Shown: positions 1 to 8,906, counted from the stretch's first letter. The stretch: DNA of 64,000 nt from Kordia aestuariivivens (GCF_014397005.1 NZ_JACGWS010000002.1:124001-188000), one strand, 5' to 3'. Program-made: numbers and translations. Notes: a model not told the origin generated them from the sequence alone.

Positions 1-71
1 TACTTATTAAAACTGGAAATGGATTTGATAAGTTATTAAATGTAGAATCAGCAATTAAAGGAAACAACTAA
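1..71 (+). CDS. 3' end of a truncated upstream gene
   Basis: An open frame enters from the left edge (first full codon at base 3) and stops with TAA at 69-71. The visible tail is 22 residues and ends LLNVESAIKGNN. A closing GxGxxKLLNVESA-like tail recalls the last helix of subtilisin-type (S8) peptidases, but this is too short to call. The next gene starts 12 bases downstream, so the two may be co-transcribed. Confidence 0.5.
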   Translation, partial: LIKTGNGFDKLLNVESAIKGNN

Positions 72-83
72 AATAGAAAACGT

Positions 84-356
84 ATGAACGAAGAAGTAAA
101 TTGGGATAACCTAGCCAACGAAGCTGCATCACTAACCGATGCAGAATTCAATAAAACCATTGCAAGTTTAACGCGTATGAGCATCTCAGAGATTGATACT
201 TTTATTAAGCAAAGTGAAATTACCAATGCGAATGCTATCAAAGTACTAAAAGAAATCAATGACGCAGCAGCATCAAATACTGCCAAAGCGGACGCAATTG
301 CCAATATTGACAATGGTGTGAGTTTCTTAGTAACTTTAGCAAACAGAATTGTTTAA
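84..356 (+). CDS. Small hypothetical protein (90 aa)
   Basis: A 90-residue soluble, alanine- and asparagine-rich, probably all-helical protein with no signal peptide, membrane segment or cysteine. I do not recognise a family. The ATG at 84 lies 12 bases after the stop of the preceding truncated gene, which suggests translation from the same message. It is followed by about 200 bases of AT-rich spacer before trxB. No function can be assigned. Confidence 0.6.
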   Translation: MNEEVNWDNLANEAASLTDAEFNKTIASLTRMSISEIDTFIKQSEITNANAIKVLKEINDAAASNTAKADAIANIDNGVSFLVTLANRIV

Positions 357-513
357 AGCATAAAAAAACTAACTTATAGTAACAAAGCAATAGCATATTT
401 TATATGTTGTTGCTTTTTTTAGTTAAGATGAGTTCAAGATGAATTCAATAAGATATCAAACACTTAGAGAATATTTGTTAATAAATTTTATGTAAGGAAT
501 TCATATAAAAACC

Positions 514-521
514 TACTTTTG
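514..521 (+). promoter_or_regulatory. -7 promoter element of trxB
   Basis: TACTTTTG fits the Bacteroidota -7 consensus TAnnTTTG, about 33 bases before the trxB ATG. No convincing TTG -33 box is visible at the usual spacing, so this is a half-match. Confidence 0.45.
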
Positions 522-553
522 TTAAAAAGTATTTAATAGTTAGAAAAAAGAAT

Positions 554-1525
554 ATGTCAGATACAAACACAGCATTAGAATGCTTAATTATAGGAAGTGG
601 ACCTGCGGGATATACAGCAGCTATTTATGCAGCAAGAGCTGATATGCACCCTGTAATGTACACAGGAATGGAACCAGGAGGACAATTAACAACTACTACG
701 GAAGTTGATAACTTTCCAGGATATCCACAAGGAACCGACGGAACTGCCATGATGGAAGATTTAAAAGCGCAGGCAACTCGTTTTGGAACTGATGTCCGTT
801 TTGGATATGCAACACGTGTAGATTTTTCAAAAGAAGTAGGAGGAATTCATAAAGTATACATTGATGATGGAAATGGGGAACAAGAATTTTTAGCAAAATC
901 TGTTATTATTTCTACAGGAGCTTCCGCAAAATATTTAGGATTAGAAAGTGAAGAACGTTTAAAAGGTGGTGGTGTTTCTGCATGTGCTACGTGTGACGGA
1001 TTCTTTTACAAAGGACAAGATGTAGTTGTAGTTGGTGGTGGAGATACCGCAGCAGAAGAAGCAACTTATTTGGCAAAACTTTGTAAAAAAGTAACCATGT
1101 TCGTTCGTAGAGATGAAATGAGAGCCAGTAAAGCAATGCAACATCGTGTGAATAATACTGAAAACTTACATGTATTGTACAATACGGAATTAGATGAGGT
1201 TTTAGGAAACATGGTAGTAGAAGGTGTTCGTGCAGTAAATAATAAAACAAACGAAAAACATGAAATTCCTGTTACAGGAGTTTTCATTGCTATTGGTCAC
1301 AAACCAAATACAGACATGTTTAAAGGAATTTTAGACATGGATGATACAGGATATTTAATTACAGGAGCAAAATCTACAAAAACAAACATTCCAGGTGTTT
1401 TTGCAGCTGGTGATGTACAAGATAAAGAATACAGACAAGCTATTACAGCCGCAGGAACAGGATGTATGGCTGCGCTTGATGCAGAACGTTATTTAGCTGC
1501 TATTGAAGATGTTGTTGAAGCTTAA
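554..1525 (+). CDS. trxB: Thioredoxin-disulfide reductase
   Basis: A 323-residue FAD enzyme that moves electrons from NADPH to thioredoxin in the cytoplasm. The FAD Rossmann motif GSGPAG is at residues 14-19. The redox-active CATC is at Cys144/Cys147 followed by Asp148, and the NADPH-binding GGGDTA is at 161-166 with VRRDEMRAS just after. The C-terminal FAD motif GVFAAGDV is present. Length and motif order match the low-molecular-weight bacterial enzyme. It has its own promoter-like motif and a strong terminator, so it looks monocistronic. Confidence 0.97.
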   Translation: MSDTNTALECLIIGSGPAGYTAAIYAARADMHPVMYTGMEPGGQLTTTTEVDNFPGYPQGTDGTAMMEDLKAQATRFGTDVRFGYATRVDFSKEVGGIHKVYIDDGNGEQEFLAKSVIISTGASAKYLGLESEERLKGGGVSACATCDGFFYKGQDVVVVGGGDTAAEEATYLAKLCKKVTMFVRRDEMRASKAMQHRVNNTENLHVLYNTELDEVLGNMVVEGVRAVNNKTNEKHEIPVTGVFIAIGHKPNTDMFKGILDMDDTGYLITGAKSTKTNIPGVFAAGDVQDKEYRQAITAAGTGCMAALDAERYLAAIEDVVEA

Positions 1526-1550
1526 AAAGCTTTTAAAAAATAGATCATAA

Positions 1551-1584
1551 AAAAGCCTCAAAGTAATTTACTTTGAGGCTTTTT
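1551..1584 (+). terminator. Bidirectional terminator between trxB and the GIN lipoprotein
   Basis: A 13-bp stem (1551-1563 with 1571-1583) has a 7-base loop, with A-tracts on the left arm and T-tracts on the right. It can end transcription from both convergent genes. Confidence 0.85.
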
Positions 1585-1616
1585 GCTACTGGTTGATTTA
1601 TGATTTAGGTGGTTTT

Positions 1617-2342
1617 TTATTTTTTGTGAACACTGCCACCAGAAACGGATTTGTTTTTAGAAACAGATTCTGGATTTCCGTAATAATGAACATCACCACC
1701 ACTAGAAGTATTTGCAATGAGTTTACCAGAAACACTTACCGTAACATCTGCGCCACTACTTGCCGAAGCATCACAATCTTTTACCGATAATTCTCTAGCC
1801 TGAATGTCACTTCCGCTAGTTGCACTTGCTGTTAAAGAATCTGCAGTTCCCGCAATTTTAATATCTGCTCCGCTTGAAGTTGAACAATTTACATTTTCAG
1901 CTTCAACTTCAATTTTTATGTCTGCGCCGCTATTGCTTTTTACTTCAAGATTATCGACAACTAAAGTTTGCGTAGAATATACGTCTGCGCCACTTGTGCT
2001 TACAATTTTCTCAATGGTAGGCAAGCTCACATGTACTTTTTTTGATTTGCAACGGCCAATACTTTTTTCTGTGTGAATAACCAGTGTTCCGTTTTTAATG
2101 TCTGTGGCAATAAGTGAAATAATATTTTCATCGGCTTCTACTTCAATAGAAGCAGTTTCTGCCTGTGTAATATATACGTCGAGTCCTTCAGAAGCTCTAA
2201 TCATTGTAAAAGTTTCCTCAGCGTCTCTTTCTTCTGTAACAACATTTCCGTTTCCAACGATGCCAGAACTAAAATTCATGTCACAGGAAGTAATAAATAA
2301 GCTAATAATAGCAATGGCGATAAATCGTGCTAAAGTGATCAT
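1617..2342 (-). CDS. GIN domain (DUF2807) lipoprotein
   Basis: A 241-residue exported lipoprotein with N-terminal signal and lipobox FITSC (Cys20). The rest is a serine/glycine/alanine-rich repeated pattern (SSGADIKI, TSGSDIQ, SSGADVTV, SSGGDVHY). This is the stacked beta-helix signature of the putative auto-transporter adhesin head, or GIN domain. Exact function is unknown. It is the last gene of a minus-strand operon with DUF4870, PadR, PspC and a small membrane protein. Such GIN/PspC/PadR groups are common in Flavobacteriia and are thought to sense envelope state. Confidence 0.88.
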   Translation of the reverse strand: MITLARFIAIAIISLFITSCDMNFSSGIVGNGNVVTEERDAEETFTMIRASEGLDVYITQAETASIEVEADENIISLIATDIKNGTLVIHTEKSIGRCKSKKVHVSLPTIEKIVSTSGADVYSTQTLVVDNLEVKSNSGADIKIEVEAENVNCSTSSGADIKIAGTADSLTASATSGSDIQARELSVKDCDASASSGADVTVSVSGKLIANTSSGGDVHYYGNPESVSKNKSVSGGSVHKK

Positions 2343-2356
2343 AATAGTTAGTGTTT

Positions 2357-2581
2357 TTAAAATTGTATTGATTGATGATTATTAATTTTTAAGAGTAAAA
2401 AAATTGTGATACTAATTACGATACCTGTGGGAATTCCAACAAATATCCCCGCGTACATCCATTCGTTAGGTAAACTATCTAATGGATAATAGTATGCAAG
2501 AATTTTACCGACAAACAACCCGACTACTAAAACTGTGATGAGCAGTTTTAGTAATACATATATGGATTGTGAATTGTTCAT
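2357..2581 (-). CDS. Small two-helix membrane protein
   Basis: A 74-residue protein with two clear transmembrane segments (about residues 8-32 and 41-65) joined by a short loop with PNEW. I do not recognise a named family. It lies between the PspC and GIN genes (14 bases before the GIN start) and is probably co-transcribed. Its leader, about 25 bases before the ATG, contains one copy of the dispersed leader repeat described at 2606-2638. Confidence 0.65.
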   Translation of the reverse strand: MNNSQSIYVLLKLLITVLVVGLFVGKILAYYYPLDSLPNEWMYAGIFVGIPTGIVISITIFLLLKINNHQSIQF

Positions 2582-2605
2582 TTTTTGATTGATTTTGGCT
2601 GTTCG

Positions 2606-2638
2606 TTTTACACTGAGCTAAGTCGAAGTGTTGATTGA
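2606..2638 (-). repeat. Leader repeat, copy 1
   Basis: Read on the minus strand: CAATCAACACTTCGACTTAG then CTCAGTGTAAAA. It contains the inverted arms ACACT and AGTGT. Copies in the same orientation relative to the next start codon occur at 5985-6020, 39719-39755 and, split, at 63329-63402. Confidence 0.7.
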
Positions 2639-2649
2639 TAGTATACTAC

Positions 2650-4386
2650 TTATTCGTTGTTTGTGGTTGTAGTTACGGGAATTGTATCACGTTTTACATT
2701 CACATCTTTATTCTTGATATTAATATCAACTTTCTCAGAATTGATAGTAATTGAACTCGTATCTTTTTTCTTCTTTAATTTTTTAAAGCTAGTCGTATTA
2801 CAATCCAAGCATTGAAGATCTTCGTCAATAACCTGATAATAATTTTCCTCTTCTCCATTTCCTAAAATGTTTCCATAACGCTTAGAGTTTCTATGATATG
2901 ATTTTGTATTCTTATCGGCAAAAATGATCGCGCCTTCTGGTAAATACAATTCAATTTCTATCTCTTGTTGGTTGTGTTTATCAATTGGATCAAATAGAAA
3001 ATAGTTGTCAAGTTTCAATGTATTATCTTCAAAAAGATAGTTGTAATTAATGTTTTGTGCGCGTTCTCTTGCTTTTGTATACGATACACCGCCAGCACTT
3101 TTATTAATTCGCAAACGTGCATTTTCGCTTTCGGTTGGTTTTACAATCAATCTTACTGATGAAGAAAACAAAATAACATCTCCATTTTCATCATACTCAA
3201 CTTCATAATCAGTATAACGATTATGATAATATCCTCGTGAGCTATTAAAATCTTCATTAGTTACCATTTTCACTTTAATAGTATCATTTGCAACAATTGG
3301 CAATTCAAATTTTGACGATACCGAAGCTTCAATATTGTGATGAATTGCAGCACTAGACGCAATAAATGCAATTGCGATACATGCTCCTATCCAAAGTACA
3401 AACAAAGCAATCTTTGCAGGCATACCAATAGACTTTGAATTTTTTACCAATATTCTAATTCCTAAGATAAATAATACCAGTGCTGGAATTCCTAAAGCTA
3501 GTAATATTAAAAGTCCTAAAACCCATCTTGGTGTTTCGTTCAAAATACCGAGATCGTGGTAGTATAATGATTCTTCTCCTGAGAAAACATCCATGTTAAA
3601 GAAGCTTACACCAATCGTTGAAACAAGTACGCTAATTAATAAACTTGCGGCAACAATGATAAAAATTACGCCAAAAAACTTAGCAAATATTTTTAAGAGT
3701 ACCATTGCAACTTCACCTAAAGAATCAAAGAAGGAAGATGCTCCGCTTTTGGCTCTTTCACCAACTTGATCGAAGTTTACATCGTTTAACTTTTCTTGAA
3801 CATCATCCAATCCTTCTTTTATTTTTTTCTCAATATTGGTAATGTTCGCGGGCTTTCCCGCCATTGCAAGCTTTTCAGTAGTAGTATTCGCTTTTGGAAT
3901 GATAACCCATAAAATAATATAGACTAAAATTGGCGATCCAACTCCGGCAAGTACTACAATAATAGCAAATAACCTGATCCATAAAGCATCGATACCAAAG
4001 TATTGAGCAAAACCAGCACATACACCAGCGATAAACTTGTTATCGAAATCTCTATATAATTTTCTTTGAGATCCTGTTTGGCGACTATAATTTCTCTTTG
4101 GTTCATCTTCAAAAATTTCGTCATCTACTAAGTAATCTTCTGGTTGTCCCATAATATTGATTACTTCTTCAACTTCTTTCATGCTAATTACTTGTCGCTC
4201 GTTTTTCATACGCTCCGAAAAAAGTTCGGCAACTCTAGCTTCAATGTCTGCGATGATTTCGTCTCGCCCTTGCGAGTCCGTAAAGGAGCGTTTAATAGCG
4301 TTCAAATAACGCTGTAAATTGTTATAGGCTTCTTCATCAATATGAAAAAACATATTTGCTAAATTTATATTGATTGTCTTATTCAT
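2650..4386 (-). CDS. PspC domain-containing membrane protein
   Basis: A 578-residue inner-membrane protein. Residues 1-90 are a soluble helical region (FFHIDEEAYNNL, IADIEARVAELF). A PspC domain follows at about 108-166 (KFIAGVCAGFAQYFGID then a transmembrane helix). Three more hydrophobic segments lie near 225-255, 288-313 and 327-348. A long exported C-terminal beta-rich part has an acidic and lysine-rich tail. The PspC domain is known from phage-shock envelope-stress systems. The start overlaps the upstream PadR gene by 8 bases, so translation is coupled and PadR probably controls the operon. Confidence 0.92.
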   Translation of the reverse strand: MNKTININLANMFFHIDEEAYNNLQRYLNAIKRSFTDSQGRDEIIADIEARVAELFSERMKNERQVISMKEVEEVINIMGQPEDYLVDDEIFEDEPKRNYSRQTGSQRKLYRDFDNKFIAGVCAGFAQYFGIDALWIRLFAIIVVLAGVGSPILVYIILWVIIPKANTTTEKLAMAGKPANITNIEKKIKEGLDDVQEKLNDVNFDQVGERAKSGASSFFDSLGEVAMVLLKIFAKFFGVIFIIVAASLLISVLVSTIGVSFFNMDVFSGEESLYYHDLGILNETPRWVLGLLILLALGIPALVLFILGIRILVKNSKSIGMPAKIALFVLWIGACIAIAFIASSAAIHHNIEASVSSKFELPIVANDTIKVKMVTNEDFNSSRGYYHNRYTDYEVEYDENGDVILFSSSVRLIVKPTESENARLRINKSAGGVSYTKARERAQNINYNYLFEDNTLKLDNYFLFDPIDKHNQQEIEIELYLPEGAIIFADKNTKSYHRNSKRYGNILGNGEEENYYQVIDEDLQCLDCNTTSFKKLKKKKDTSSITINSEKVDINIKNKDVNVKRDTIPVTTTTNNE

Positions 4387-4723
4387 TAGTAGTGTTTTTT
4401 TGGCGTGTTACGAGTGATACTGCATTTTGTAAATTGTCCCAAGTGGTATTCAGTTCTTTCAAAAATAATCTTCCTGTTTCTGTGAGTCCATAATACTTTC
4501 TTGGTGGTCCAGAAGTTGATTCTTCCCAGCGATAATTGAGTAAGCCGGCATTCTTCAATCTTGTCAATAGTGGATAAATTGTTCCTTCTACGACAAGCAT
4601 TTTTGCGTCTTTTAACGTGTTTAGTATTTCAGCTACATACGCATCCTGATCTCTCAAGACGGATAAAATGCAATACTCTAACACACCTTTGCGCATTTGT
4701 GCTTTTGTGTTTTCTATCTTCAT
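4379..4723 (-). CDS. PadR family transcriptional regulator
   Basis: A 114-residue winged-helix repressor. The motifs AQMRKGVLEYCILSVLR, VVEGTIYPLLTRL and GPPRKYYGLTETGR are diagnostic of PadR. It probably binds its own promoter and that of the neighbouring DUF4870 gene and is released by a membrane or drug signal. That role is inferred from the family and from the 8-base overlap with the PspC gene. The spacer upstream (4759-4802) is a low-complexity run of TGATTGAT-like units. Confidence 0.93.
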   Translation of the reverse strand: MKIENTKAQMRKGVLEYCILSVLRDQDAYVAEILNTLKDAKMLVVEGTIYPLLTRLKNAGLLNYRWEESTSGPPRKYYGLTETGRLFLKELNTTWDNLQNAVSLVTRQKNTTNE

Positions 4724-4808
4724 GTTTTCATGTGTCTTTTAATTATACTGTTCGTTTTTTGATTGATGATGATTGATTGATGATACTAATAATGATTGAT
4801 GAAAATCT

Positions 4809-5273
4809 TTATTTGATAAATCTAATTGTGAATGGATATCGATACTTTTCGCCTTCATTTGCTTTCATTGCTGCCAAAATGGTATACGTAATGTTTACGG
4901 CAAAAAGTAATAAATATCCAACACCTATAATAATTCCGATTACTGACAAATTGTGTATATTAAATCCGTTACTAAAATTAATTCTAATCGTATTGAAATG
5001 GAAAATGTCCCATGTATTCAAATGTTGAACTCCTGACATAAAAAAAAATGGAACTGTCAATAAAGTTCCAGCAACTTTATAACAAAACAAGCTCAACTGA
5101 AAATTCAAAGCTTCTTTCCCATGATGATCTATATATTCAGCTTCTTTTTTATACATCGTCCATAAAATAAGTGGAAGTATAAAATTTCCGAACGGAAAAA
5201 AGTATTTACTAAAGGTTGCTACATGTAAAATTGTAGCGACGTTTTTTTGATGTTTTGTGATTGCAGAGTCCAT
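4809..5273 (-). CDS. DUF4870 membrane protein
   Basis: A 154-residue protein matching DUF4870 in layout. It has an early helix around FFPFGNFILPLILW, the motif DHHGKEALNFQLS, and two further hydrophobic helices ending in YRYPFTIRFIK. The family is usually small inner-membrane proteins of unknown role. It is the first gene of the minus-strand PadR/PspC/GIN group, separated from PadR by 85 bases that hold a TGATTGAT-rich low-complexity stretch. Confidence 0.85.
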   Translation of the reverse strand: MDSAITKHQKNVATILHVATFSKYFFPFGNFILPLILWTMYKKEAEYIDHHGKEALNFQLSLFCYKVAGTLLTVPFFFMSGVQHLNTWDIFHFNTIRINFSNGFNIHNLSVIGIIIGVGYLLLFAVNITYTILAAMKANEGEKYRYPFTIRFIK

Positions 5274-5479
5274 TACCTATTATTTTCTTATGCAAATATA
5301 TGGCTTTAAAAAGGTATTATGCAAAACATAGTACTAAAATTTAACAAACTTTAACATTTAAAAAGTTTCATATTTGATTAAAATTGATATGATTTTAGTA
5401 TAGTTTTTTCAGTATTAATAGGTGATTGAAGCGTATTTTTCGTATTTTGGCAGTATCATTCTAATGAAATAGATACTTA

Positions 5480-5947
5480 ATGGCTAAAAAAATTACTCCA
5501 TCAAAAATCAATACCTTTTTAATATTCAAACTTCCATCTGCTTATTTTTCGGGTGTACGATTGAAAGAAATTAATGACGAATCTGCAATTGTAACGGTGA
5601 AACATCGTTGGATTAATCAAAATCCGTTTAAGTCATTATATTGGGCAACACAAGGAATGGCTTCTGAGTTGGCAACGGGCGTATTGGTGATTCAAGAAAT
5701 TGAAACTTCTGGTGAAAAAATCTCCATGTTGGTGCGTTCGCAAAAAGGAACATTTACCAAAAAAGCAACAGGACGCATTCAATTTGTATGTAAAGATGGT
5801 TTAAAAGTGAGAAAAGCGATTGAAAACGCAATTGCTACTGGTGAAGGACAAAGCCTTACCTTGTATGCAGAAGGATTTGATGAAGCAGGTGAAAGTGTTT
5901 CTAATTTTGAATATGAATGGGGAATTAAACTGAAAAAGAAAAAGTAA
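5480..5947 (+). CDS. DUF4442 hotdog-fold protein
   Basis: A 155-residue cytoplasmic protein resembling DUF4442, a hotdog-fold family related to acyl-CoA thioesterases. Visible features are an N-terminal helix region, the strand VTVKHRWINQNPFKSLYWAT with helix AQGMASELATG-like, and a basic tail KLKKKK. A substrate cannot be read. It is alone, between the divergent DUF4870 gene and a TIGR00266 gene 80 bases downstream. Confidence 0.75.
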   Translation: MAKKITPSKINTFLIFKLPSAYFSGVRLKEINDESAIVTVKHRWINQNPFKSLYWATQGMASELATGVLVIQEIETSGEKISMLVRSQKGTFTKKATGRIQFVCKDGLKVRKAIENAIATGEGQSLTLYAEGFDEAGESVSNFEYEWGIKLKKKK

Positions 5948-5984
5948 TTGTAACAAAACATGGTTTTTAACTTCCAATAGAACG

Positions 5985-6020
5985 CAATCAACACTTCGAC
6001 TTAACTCAGTGTAAAAAAAT
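5985..6020 (+). repeat. Leader repeat, copy 2
   Basis: GCAATCAACACTTCGACTTA followed by ACTCAGTGTAAAA, ending 8 bases before the ATG at 6028. Same orientation relative to the gene as the other copies. Confidence 0.7.
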
Positions 6021-6027
6021 AAAAATT

Positions 6028-6828
6028 ATGACAGCACACGAAATTGATTACCATATTTATGGTGCAGAAATGCAATATGTAGAAATAGAACTCGATCCGG
6101 AAGAAGCCGTTGTAGCTGAAGCCGGAAGTTTTATGATGATGGACGACGGCATTAGTATGAATACTATATTTGGTGACGGATCCAATCAAGAAAAAGGAAT
6201 TCTAGGAAAACTGTTCTCAGCAGGAAAACGAATTCTAACAGGTGAAAGTCTATTTATGACTTCTTTTTTAAATACCAGCGCTTTTGGTGTACGGAAAGTA
6301 AGTTTTGCTTCGCCATATCCAGGGAAAATCATCCCAATTGATCTAACAGAATATCGCGGAAAATTCATCTGTCAAAAAGATGCTTTTCTTTGCGCTGCCA
6401 AAGGTGTAACTGTCGGAATTGAATTTTCTAAAAAGCTTGGACGTGGACTTTTTGGAGGTGAAGGCTTCATCATGCAAAAGCTAGAAGGTGACGGAATGGC
6501 GTTTGTAAATGCTGGTGGAACGATGGCGCGAAAAGAGTTGCGACCAGGCGAAACATTGCGTGTAGATACAGGCTGTATTGTAGGTTTTACACAAGATATA
6601 GATTATGATATTGAATTTGTTGGCGGTATAAAAAACACACTTTTTGGTGGCGAAGGAATGTTCTTTGCAACTTTAAAAGGTCCTGGAATTGTATATATTC
6701 AATCGTTGCCATTCAGTCGTTTGGCTGGCAGAATCATTGCATCATTGCCAAGAGGCGGAAACAGTAAAGGCGAAGGAAGTATTTTAGGAAGTATCGGCGA
6801 TTTATTTGATGGTGATAATAATTTCTAG
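6028..6828 (+). CDS. TIGR00266 / AIM24 family protein
   Basis: A 266-residue soluble protein of the AIM24/TIGR00266 family. It has a repeated beta-sandwich with glycine-rich turns (AEAGSFMMMDDGI, GLFGGEGFIMQKLEGDGM, LFGGEGMFFATLKGPG). The mitochondrial relative AIM24 helps cristae organisation; the bacterial role is unknown. The leader contains a dispersed repeat ending 8 bases before the start codon. No operon partner is obvious. Confidence 0.9.
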   Translation: MTAHEIDYHIYGAEMQYVEIELDPEEAVVAEAGSFMMMDDGISMNTIFGDGSNQEKGILGKLFSAGKRILTGESLFMTSFLNTSAFGVRKVSFASPYPGKIIPIDLTEYRGKFICQKDAFLCAAKGVTVGIEFSKKLGRGLFGGEGFIMQKLEGDGMAFVNAGGTMARKELRPGETLRVDTGCIVGFTQDIDYDIEFVGGIKNTLFGGEGMFFATLKGPGIVYIQSLPFSRLAGRIIASLPRGGNSKGEGSILGSIGDLFDGDNNF

Positions 6829-6992
6829 AAGAATTTTTTATTCTGAATACTAAAATAGTATCTTCCTACATCTGTTAAAGTTTTGTTTAGGAAGTCTTAA
6901 TATCGTTTTTTTTTACTAAATTTAAAAAACTAAAAATAAGCCTATACAAGAAAACTACTCTTTAAAATTTTAACCTAAACCCTCCGTTAAAT

Positions 6993-7190
6993 ATGGCAAG
7001 AGCGATGTTTGATTACACAAAGACTGTACTTAGAAAAGTAAGCTTTGATCCATCATTATTCTGTAAAGAATTACAAAAAGCTTTGCAAAGACTGTTACCA
7101 CATGAAATTGATGAATTAAAAATATGGATCAATTCGTTAGTAACAGCAAATCCACAACTAGACCAATGTTTAATTTATTTAAATCCATAA
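6993..7190 (+). CDS. Small conserved-looking hypothetical protein (65 aa)
   Basis: A 65-residue basic, helical protein with no signal peptide (KTVLRKVSFDPSLFCKELQK, LLPHEIDELKIWI). I do not recognise a family. The gene is flanked by its own spacer and ends at a strong terminator that starts at its stop codon, which supports it being real. Confidence 0.65.
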   Translation: MARAMFDYTKTVLRKVSFDPSLFCKELQKALQRLLPHEIDELKIWINSLVTANPQLDQCLIYLNP

Positions 7191-7222
7191 AAAAAGCCGC
7201 GATTCGTTCGCGGCTTTTTTAG
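7190..7222 (+). terminator. Bidirectional terminator
   Basis: A 12-bp stem AAAAAGCCGCGA with TCGCGGCTTTTT, small loop, T-tract on the right and A-tract on the left. It serves the 65-aa gene and the convergent oxyR gene. Confidence 0.88.
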
Positions 7223-7235
7223 TATTTGTATCTTC

Positions 7236-8174
7236 TTATTTTTGTACAGGACTAATAATTTCCACATTGTGAAACGCAATGGCACCTCTTACAATACCCA
7301 TAATAACTGTACGCAACGCTTCAATAATCTGCATTTTCAATTCACTTTTATGAAACAGTAAACTGACTTCGCGCGCAGGTCGTGGCTCAACAAAATGGCG
7401 TAGGTATTTGCGTTCATTCTCTTTCAAATCAAGTGTATGCAAGTAGGGCAGTAGTGTCATTCCTAAACTTTCGTTAGATAATTTAATCAAGGTTTCAAAA
7501 CTTCCACTTTCCAACTGAAAATGATCGTCTGCGAGTGCTTTTGGCATTTTACATAAATTAATAACACCATCGCGGAAGCAATGTCCATCTTGGAGCAATA
7601 AAATATCGTCAATATCTAAATCTTGTATATCTAGTTCTTTTTTATCGAATAATCTGTGATTCTCGGTTGTATATCCAACAAAAGGTTCATAATACAATAC
7701 ACGTTCTTTAATTTGATCATGTCCTAATGGTGTCGCAGCAATGGCAGCATCTAAGTGACCTTCATTGAGTTTCTTAATAATAGTTTCCGTTGTTGATTCT
7801 TCAATCTTCAAATTTACTTTTGGATACTTCTTAATGAAAGTTTTCAAAAACATCGGTAACAATGTCGGCATAATCGTCGGAATAATACCAAGTTTAAATT
7901 CGCCACCGATAAAACCTTTTTGTTGATCTACAATATCTTGCATTCTTCCCGATTCATTCACAATATTTCGAGCTTGTGCAACAATCTTCTTTCCAATTTC
8001 GGTCAACTGAATTGGTTTTTTACTTCTATCAAAAATCTGAATCTCTAATTCGTCTTCTAACTTTTGTATTTGCATACTCAAGGTAGGCTGCGTCACAAAA
8101 GATTTTTGTGCGGCAAGTGTGAAATTTTGGTTTTCGGCCACTGCCAAAACATATTGTAATTGTGTAATTGTCAT
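7236..8174 (-). CDS. oxyR: Hydrogen-peroxide sensor OxyR (LysR family)
   Basis: A 312-residue LysR regulator with an N-terminal winged HTH (TLAAQKSFVTQPTLSMQIQK) and a substrate-binding-like domain. The OxyR motif DGHCFRDGVINLC puts the redox cysteines at exactly Cys199 and Cys208, the Escherichia coli OxyR positions. That strongly supports peroxide sensing. It is divergent from dps, the classic OxyR target, with a 106-base shared promoter region. Confidence 0.94.
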   Translation of the reverse strand: MTITQLQYVLAVAENQNFTLAAQKSFVTQPTLSMQIQKLEDELEIQIFDRSKKPIQLTEIGKKIVAQARNIVNESGRMQDIVDQQKGFIGGEFKLGIIPTIMPTLLPMFLKTFIKKYPKVNLKIEESTTETIIKKLNEGHLDAAIAATPLGHDQIKERVLYYEPFVGYTTENHRLFDKKELDIQDLDIDDILLLQDGHCFRDGVINLCKMPKALADDHFQLESGSFETLIKLSNESLGMTLLPYLHTLDLKENERKYLRHFVEPRPAREVSLLFHKSELKMQIIEALRTVIMGIVRGAIAFHNVEIISPVQK

Positions 8175-8208
8175 TCGTAATCAATTTAAGTGATAAAAAT
8201 ATAAAAAC

Positions 8209-8235
8209 TATCGATAAAACTTATAATGTATCGGA
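8209..8235. promoter_or_regulatory. Candidate OxyR-binding site between oxyR and dps
   Basis: Two related blocks, TATCGATA (8209-8216) and TATCGGAT (8229-8236), lie 20 bases apart. ATAA-aac-TTAT forms an inverted repeat in between, just upstream of the dps -7 element. Spacing by about two helical turns suits a LysR tetramer. Function is inferred from position only. Confidence 0.35.
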
Positions 8236-8247
8236 TTAAATCTTCAA

Positions 8248-8255
8248 TAAATTTG
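8248..8255 (+). promoter_or_regulatory. -7 promoter element of dps
   Basis: TAAATTTG matches TAnnTTTG, 25 bases before the dps ATG. The predicted start of transcription is near 8262. No clear -33 TTG is seen, as expected for a promoter that needs an activator. Confidence 0.55.
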
Positions 8256-8280
8256 TATCAACAACAAAATAATAAGAAAG

Positions 8281-8754
8281 ATGGAATTAAATATATTAGG
8301 ATTAGACATCCAAAAAACTGAATATTTAGTAAAAGATTTGAATGTATTATTAGCTAATTTTCAAGTGTATTATCAAAACTTACGAGGAATTCATTGGAAT
8401 ATAAAAGGAAGAGGATTTTTTGAATTACACACAAAATTTGAAGAATTATACAATGACACACAAATAAAGGTTGACGAAATTGCAGAACGTGTATTAACCC
8501 TTGGTGGCGAGCCTTTACATACGTTTGAAGATTACATAGCAAACGCAAGAGTTCCTGTTGGAAAACACATTTCTAAGGATGAAAAAGCAGTAGCATTGAT
8601 TGTTTCTTCTATTTCAGAATTATTACAATTGGAAAGAGCATTACTAGATAAATCAGGAGAAGCGAACGATGAAGGTACAAATGCAATGATGAGTGATTTC
8701 ATTGCGGAGCAAGAAAAAACAGTTTGGATGATGAATGCTTGGTTGAATAAGTAA
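8281..8754 (+). CDS. dps: Dps family ferritin-like DNA-protection protein
   Basis: A 157-residue four-helix protein of the Dps/ferritin-like type. The inter-subunit ferroxidase motif is clear: HWNIKGRGFFELHTKFEELY then DEIAERVLTLGG. Dps dodecamers oxidise ferrous iron with peroxide, store iron and protect DNA. The gene is divergent from oxyR and probably under its control. A hairpin terminator follows at 8807. Confidence 0.94.
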   Translation: MELNILGLDIQKTEYLVKDLNVLLANFQVYYQNLRGIHWNIKGRGFFELHTKFEELYNDTQIKVDEIAERVLTLGGEPLHTFEDYIANARVPVGKHISKDEKAVALIVSSISELLQLERALLDKSGEANDEGTNAMMSDFIAEQEKTVWMMNAWLNK

Positions 8755-8806
8755 TATTTTCAGTTATGAGTTTATGAGTTTGAAAAGTTTAATGGTTTAT
8801 AAGTTG

Positions 8807-8836
8807 AAAAGCGACACTTTTGGTGTCGCTTTTTTA
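8807..8836 (+). terminator. Terminator of dps
   Basis: Stem AAAAGCGACAC / GTGTCGCTTTT with a 5-base loop and a T-tract. It is followed by repeat-like text (GGAGTCTGAGGCGCTC at 8845-8860) resembling an inverted relative near 42020-42040. Confidence 0.85.
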
Positions 8837-8906
8837 TAACTAATAGGAGTCTGAGGCGCTCGAAGATTCCTATCTCAATTCTCAATACTAATTTCTCAAT
8901 ACTAGA

